Origin: Chara braunii | Lineage: Eukaryota > Streptophyta > Charophyceae > Charales > Characeae | DNA length: 31,779 nucleotides | Direction of reading: 5' to 3' | Assembly (NCBI GenBank): GCA_003427395.1 | Contig: BFEA01000044.1 | Coordinates: 3,726,249-3,758,027 of the forward strand | Part shown: positions 27,156-31,779 of the stretch, piece after piece | Layout of the letters: the number at the start of each line of letters is the position of its first letter | Numbering within the stretch: the stretch's first letter is position 1 | Position numbers and translations under genes: made by a program | Notes under the pieces: generated by a model | Databases searched by the model: none | Told to the model about the DNA's origin: nothing | Seen by the model: only the letters and a program-made list of their open reading frames with translations

Positions 27156-28560
27156 ATTGCCTGTCCAGATACTGGAGGGCCTAACCGGACCCTATTACCC
27201 TTCTGAATGTGTTGTCCACTTCGTCAATTGACAAGCCCTGTTGCTACTGAAGTGAGAGGGAGTACGAGGGGCTGGGGTTGATCAAATGGGGGGCTTGATT
27301 AGTCGAATAGGGAAATTCGATGTGTTTGGGGTTGAGGGAAGGCAGAGTTGGTGGAGTGTCAGATCTGAGATAGTGCTCTGTTAGCTGGAAAGGATAAAGG
27401 AGGTGGCCACAAGAGGAGAGAAGAGGAGTATACTTAGTATGGTGGGGACTGTGATGTGAGTTCGGGGGGAGAGATAACTGGCAGGAGGTAACCGCGGATG
27501 GGCGGGATAAAATAAACCGCGCGATTTTTTTTTATTTTATTTTTTTTTTTTTAACTTAAGGCGACGGGTGTTATTGCTAATAGGGGGTGATGTGGGGCTG
27601 AGACTTCAATGGTGTGGAGTCTCGGGCGGCTATGGCTATGTACGGTGGGGAGAGAATAGGATTGGTAAAATGGTGGTTGTGACAAGAGCGAGGGGGGGGA
27701 TGGGTTGCTTTCTGTGTTACACCGGGGGGTTTGGGAAAGGAGGTGTTGGGGAGATTTTGCGGCAGATCTTTGGTGGTGGGGGGCTAGAGGCAGGGGGGAG
27801 GGATGCTAGATCTCGATTAAGCGTAGCACGACTATGCAGGGGGTAGAGGAGATTGATGGGTGGAGTGGATGTGTTCGAGGTGGCGGCGTTCAATGGCAAG
27901 TTGATGTTTCTGACGTTGTTGGGGGAGCGGAGTGGGATTCAGGAGGTGGGAGTAGGAAATAGAGCTGGGGTCAGAAGTAGAAGGATGGGAGTAGCGCGTA
28001 AGACGTGCAGGGGGAAGGATGTACGGAGGGCTTATGGATGGAGGGGGCTTGTACTGCGTTGGGGATGGCGTAGGGGGCTGGGGGTTATACTATGGGTGGG
28101 TGAAATGTAGGTAAGGGGGTACTACGGACGGTGGAGCAGAGGGAGTGGAAAGGCTGCCTTGATAGGGTAGGGTCAGGGTGGGAAGGTGTATGACGGGTGG
28201 CTGGAAGGGAGGGGGGGGGGTTGGACCACTTTGGGGGAAGGGGGGTGACTGGAATGTGGGAAGGGGGAGAAGGGTAGAAGCGCGATCGGCGGCTTAGTAG
28301 AAAAGACGGGGCAGGGCAGTCTTTAGCAGGATGGATGGGCAGTATCAGGCGGGACTGAGATAGGGGTTAGTAACGTTACAAGAGTAGGGGGAGGAAAGAA
28401 ACACTCGCGTGTCCGAGAGTAGACCAGTGGAATAGTGAAAGGAAGGTGTTGAGAGGGTAGGGGGTGTTGAGGGGAGAGTGACCCAGCGAGGGTATGGTGG
28501 ATGTTACTTTGTGTTGTTCTTGAGGTGGGGTTGGGAGGTTGTTGTTTAGCTCTCACTGCA
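27156..28560. other. Strongly G-rich (plus strand) region, possible LINE 5' region
   Basis: No protein is recognisable. The plus strand is very rich in G and poor in C over about 1.3 kb, with many runs of four to nine G that could form G-quadruplexes. A T-rich tract (27525-27552) splits it, so parts on either side may have different origins. The segment next to 27155 would be the LINE 5' UTR. Confidence 0.45.
27525..27552 (-). repeat. T-rich tract (A-tail on the minus strand)
   Basis: This is a nearly pure T run, broken by ATTTTAT. On the minus strand it is an A-tail that could end a separate retroposed sequence lying to the right, just upstream of the LINE. Confidence 0.6.
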
Positions 28561-29072
28561 GTGGTGCTCGACGGGTGCCTGACTTGGTGGAGGATGCGGC
28601 GATGGCTGTCTTGGGCTCAGCAAATGCTCAGCAGAGCTGCTCAAGACTTTTCCTCGACGACAAAATGAGGAGACTTCGAGGACACTGCTCCCTTCGAGTA
28701 ACAAGATCGCTGTCTGGAGTTCGCTGGAAGAAGGTGGCTATACACTCATGAGCACCACCAATCTTCACGAGGACGTGAATCCTGCTAGGTGCAGCGCGAT
28801 TCTCTTGGCTAGGAGGTGTCGACTCGTCAGGATCCCGCATCCCCCTGCACGTATTCTGGGGCGCTGTCCTTGCTGTAGTGGAACTCGTCTTTCGCTGCAC
28901 TCCAGCTACTCCTGGCGATCGCTTTCGAAACATTTTCTAACACCTCTTGATTTTTTTTCTTAAGTTGCAGGTTCTAGAGGTTGTGTGGCGACAACCAGTT
29001 GTTCCGAGATCGCTGTGGCGCGGCCCTTAGTCTAGGCTAGGGATTTTCTTTATTTCCTAGTCAGGACTCCGG
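28561..29072. other. Unassigned region with splice-like signals
   Basis: Short open frames on both strands have no recognisable family. A branch-point-like TTCTAACAC (28934-28942), a T-rich tract and TTGCAG at 28965-28970 look like a plus-strand 3' splice site. CAGGTAAGTAT (29280-29290) is an ideal 5' splice site downstream. The sequence between them has stops in all frames, so it is not a simple coding exon. Confidence 0.3.
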
Positions 29073-30132
29073 TGCAATGGACCTCCCAGTTCACAACCAA
29101 TGAGCGCACACAATCACACACCATGCATGAGTGAGTTCACACACAGTTCACACCGGAGGCCAGAGAGATGAGGTCCAGGTGAGCACAACTTTAGAGTTCC
29201 GACAAATTATCATATGGGCAATTAAGATTTCCAGTCACAGGCGCTCAACAGCGCAACCCAAGTAACCAGTATCTCCACTCAGGTAAGTATCTCTCCCGAT
29301 GCTCTTCTCTCTTCTCTCTCGGTCTTCTCTCTGTCTACTACCTCCCCCTGTCTTCTCTCCCTGCTTGCATGCACTCATACCTTCTACTAAAGGACCAACT
29401 CTAAATACACCCACTACTAACTCTACTATCCCCTCTGAGGTCTGCTACTAACTACTAGCACTGGCGCAGCTATGACTGCCTTCCCTCTGCCAGCGCTGGG
29501 CAGCTATCGCTGCTCCCTCGATCTCTCCCTCTACTAGCACAGCTCCTTGGCTCAGCGCTTCGCCCCTCGCAATAGCGCACAAGTGCACCAGCACTTCCAC
29601 ACTTCATGCGAATGAGCAATCTGCCGAATGAGGAGGCTGGCCAGTCCTTATATTGTCTTGGACCAAGCTTCAACTCGTGCCAGCCTCTGCTTCTTGGGGC
29701 TTGACTTGGTTCCGGTACCACATCCCCACGGCCTGTTTGCTTTTAAATTTCAGGGCCTGTGCTGCTGCTTGGGCCTTTGAGTCACGACTTTTCGATTGTG
29801 GCACATGGTTTTTGACTGTGGTTTGTGACTCATGCCTCTGGGACACGACTCTTGCCTGTGAAAGTGTCCTTTGCCCGTGGGATGTGACTTTCCTGTATGA
29901 CTTTTCATTATGAGACGTGATTTTACCCCTGAGATGTGACTGTTTGCCGGGTGCTTGTTGGACTTGACTGCTAAGGTACTACTGTGACTTTTCTGAAACT
30001 GACCGACTTGACCTTTCTTGGCCCAGGCCTCCGACCCTGAAACTCGAATTTGGGGTCTGAATCGTGGAAGGCCTTTTAGTCTCGCCGGCCTAGTTTCGAG
30101 GTCTCCGAGGAAATTATGAACTTTATCTGTCA
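29073..30132 (-). repeat. Probable 3' LTR of element 4
   Basis: Its position directly downstream of an integrase/chromodomain reading predicts a 3' LTR. The left terminus TGCAATGGACC resembles the TGCAATGAACC start of the element 2 LTR, and the right terminus would be CTGTCA, giving TG...CA ends. The interior has a pyrimidine-rich block (29286-29365) and a loose minisatellite of GTGACTTTT-like units (29775-30000). The partner LTR is outside the window, so the boundaries are tentative. Confidence 0.45.
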
Positions 30133-30629
30133 ATTATGTTAATTCCTCTCTCAGCTCTCTCATAATAGGACACAATATGTGGTGCCGTCTCACTTAGTTC
30201 ATCTCTTGTAAACCAGTGATCTTCTGAAGGTTCCTGATAGGCAAATCTAACCTTATGTTGTTGTTGTGGTCTATCTCTATGCCCAGATTTGTAAACATCC
30301 TCTCCAACAATCCGATCTATATCATATTTCCCATCCATATCCGGGGGATTCATAGATCTGTGAGTTCGGAATAAATCATTACTAACACAAGGGAGCAACT
30401 TTGATGCATGAAACACCGGATACGTGCGCACATGTGGAGGAATCTCAACAACATAAGGAGGACCATCCACATCAGCAATCACATCAAGAATCTGCCACTG
30501 TCCTCTATAAGCAGGCAACAATTTCTGGGAAATGTTCTCCTCAGGGAGAAATTCTTTTGACTTTATCCAGACCAAGTCCCCTACAGCAAATCGTGAAGGC
30601 CTACGCTGCTTATTTGCCTGTTCAACCAT
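30123..30629 (-). pseudogene. Integrase C-terminus and chromodomain (element 4)
   Basis: This 168-codon frame has no internal stop. It runs FAVGDLVWIKSKEFLPEENI, SQKLLPAYRGQWQILDVIAD (GPY-like), PPHVRTYPVFHASKLLPCVS, then the chromodomain-like DGKYDIDRIVGEDVYKSGHR ... QHKVRFAYQEPSEDHWFTRD and the C-terminus. Unlike elements 2 and 3 the Trp of VWIKSKEF is intact. It is the best-preserved chromodomain in the window and is closely related to element 2. The stop at 30123 may lie inside the LTR. Confidence 0.85.
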
Positions 30630-31553
30630 TTGGTGTTACGCCTTACTCCTTGACTTTGTCCAAGTCCTTTTGGTACTGAATAGCAAATTCTCTGGTCCCT
30701 GGCGGAAGTCTCTGTACTTGATCAGGGTTTACCGGCAATTGGTCTACGAGGGCGCCATCCAAGATGCAGTTCAGTCGGTGTTCTAGACGTAGCTAGGTGC
30801 ACAGAGTTATAGGCACTTGCAACCTTTGGCAGATGTTCGTCCCGGTCAATCTGATCGGGACGGATGTACATGCGCAGCACTTGCTGCAGCAGCTTGTTCA
30901 TCTGCTCGGTCTGTCCATTTGTCTCAGGGTGTCTACCTGAGGACAGTCACTTTGGATCTGTATACCTTGCCACCGTTCACCTGTGAACCCCGAATCCTTG
31001 TCACTTACAATAGTCAAGGGATGGCCGAAATCTTTCACCCAATGATTAAAAATTCCCTAATCACTAAATCAGTTCTTGCTTCTGCAGGGAGTGGAACGAA
31101 CACAACAAACTTGCTAAATCGATCTACCACAACCATAACCTGACTCTAGCCAGTCTTGCTTCGTACCTTAGTGTCCATGAAGTCTATAGACACGTAGTCC
31201 TTGGGTCCTGGCGGAATAGGCAGCGGCCTGAGTAATCCAAGGGGAGGTTGTGTGAAACTCGTGTTCCTTTGACATACCTGACAACCTTGCGCGAAGGAAA
31301 TGCAGTCATACTTCATTCTCGGCCACATGTAGGAGCGCAAGAGGTTCGCAATTTATTCCTTGTTCGGGATGCATAGTCAATCATGGATATCTGTTTTCTC
31401 GAACAGCAGTCCCTGCATCACCCTATAGTTCGGGACTTCGTGCGGTGTTGTCTGCACCTTGCCAATTAGTTGGCTATAGATTGGATCACTCGCATAGGTA
31501 GACTTAATTTTCTCCTGCAGTTCGGTGCTTGCATCTAGATATGTGACAATAGC
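30630..31553 (-). pseudogene. Integrase core and zinc domain (element 4)
   Basis: Fragments in shifting frames give MKYDCISFAQGCQVCQRN (zinc-binding CxxC), KDYVSIDFMDTKVRSKTG with the first catalytic Asp, LTIVSDKDSGFTG with the second, and HPETNGQTEQMNKLLQQVLR with the Glu. The DDE triad is therefore still encoded, but in different frames. Upstream, ASDPIYSQLIGKVQ belongs to the RNase H-integrase linker. The element is broken at 31554 by another insertion and leaves the window. Confidence 0.85.
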
Positions 31554-31779
31554 CAGGGTTGTTTTGGCGCCTACCGCCTACCCAAACCGTAGGCGGTAGG
31601 CGCGCCTACCAGTCCGGCTGACCCGTAGGCGGACCGGTCGGCGGTCGGTAGACTGCCTAAATTTTTTTTTTTTTTTCCGATGACATGGTCGTGTGCTGCT
31701 TGAGGAGGGCAGCCCGAATCCGCAATAATTTTTTTGGGGGGTGGTGGGTTTATAGGGGGAGGTATAGGGGGGTTATAGG
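31554..31779. mobile_element. Left end of a probable hAT-like DNA transposon
   Basis: The element 4 reading stops at 31553 and an unrelated sequence starts CAGGGTTGTTTTGGCGCC. CAGGG-type ends are characteristic of many hAT transposons. Immediately inside is a perfect inverted repeat, GCGCCTACCGCCTAC (31567-31581) with its complement at 31589-31603 and a 7-base loop, then more CGTAGGCGG/CGGTAG-type motifs, a T run (about 31662-31676) and G-rich sequence. The other end and the target duplication are outside the window. Confidence 0.5.

Noticed and set aside
29653-29913. Cys-rich plus-strand open frame
   Set aside because: It arises from the GTGACTTTT-like minisatellite in the proposed LTR of element 4 and has no start context or homology that I recognise.

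Overview
Overview. The window looks like repeat-dense nuclear DNA from a streptophyte (plant or charophyte alga). Three signs point that way: chromodomain-bearing Ty3/gypsy elements primed by an initiator tRNA-Met type site (TGGTATCAGAGC), an L1-type LINE, and a nuclear copy of plastid 23S/4.5S rDNA. A separate 4.5S rRNA is typical of land plants and some charophytes, and the variant here reads more like a non-flowering lineage. The species cannot be fixed from the sequence. I see no convincing single-copy host gene. Almost every long open frame is a fragment of a decayed retroelement on the minus strand.

Layout. 1-432 holds two copies of a 212-bp tandem repeat. 861-1176 and 8339-9602 are the two halves of one old Ty3/gypsy pol fragment (element 1). 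A complete 7.2-kb LTR retrotransposon (element 2, 1177-8338) split it, with 4-bp CGAG target duplications. Element 2 has LTRs of 1265 and 1489 bp, a PBS, and a broken polyprotein that runs from a coiled-coil region straight into reverse transcriptase, with no visible capsid, zinc knuckle or protease. Its right-hand (5') LTR carries a 236-bp plastid rDNA insertion with the 3' end of 23S and a whole 4.5S rRNA. 9603-10236 holds unassigned DNA with a U6 snRNA-like retro-pseudogene. 10237-18997 is element 3, a second complete but dead Ty3/gypsy element (gag, protease, RT, RNase H, integrase, chromodomain) with CATG target duplications.

From about 19.8 to 27.2 kb lies a minus-strand L1-type LINE (ORF1 with a zinc knuckle, ORF2 with APE endonuclease and RT). 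A 927-bp TIR element (20930-21856) has interrupted its RT catalytic motif A and carries dense CCGGAC arrays and an 84-bp CT microsatellite. ORF1 is interrupted by a 475-bp A-tailed insert flanked by 267-bp direct repeats. 27.2-28.6 kb is strongly G-rich on the plus strand. 29.07-31.55 kb is the 3' part of a fourth Ty3/gypsy element. It is cut at 31554 by a sequence that starts CAGGGTTG and has a perfect 15-bp inverted repeat, probably the end of another DNA transposon.

Interpretation. The order of events is readable: element 1, then element 2 into it, then plastid DNA into one LTR of element 2; and separately the LINE, then the TIR element into it. Many in-frame stops are TAG where the family has Gln (CAG) or Trp (TGG), which fits decay of methylated cytosines. 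The most unusual items are the TIR element with its hexamer arrays, the plastid rDNA inside an LTR, the dense GCCACGTCA (bZIP-type) motifs in the element 2 LTR and leader, and the LINE whose ORF1 and ORF2 share one frame separated by a single TGA. Single 'n' bases at identical places in both element 2 LTRs, each next to an 88-bp perfect duplication, suggest assembly artefacts.
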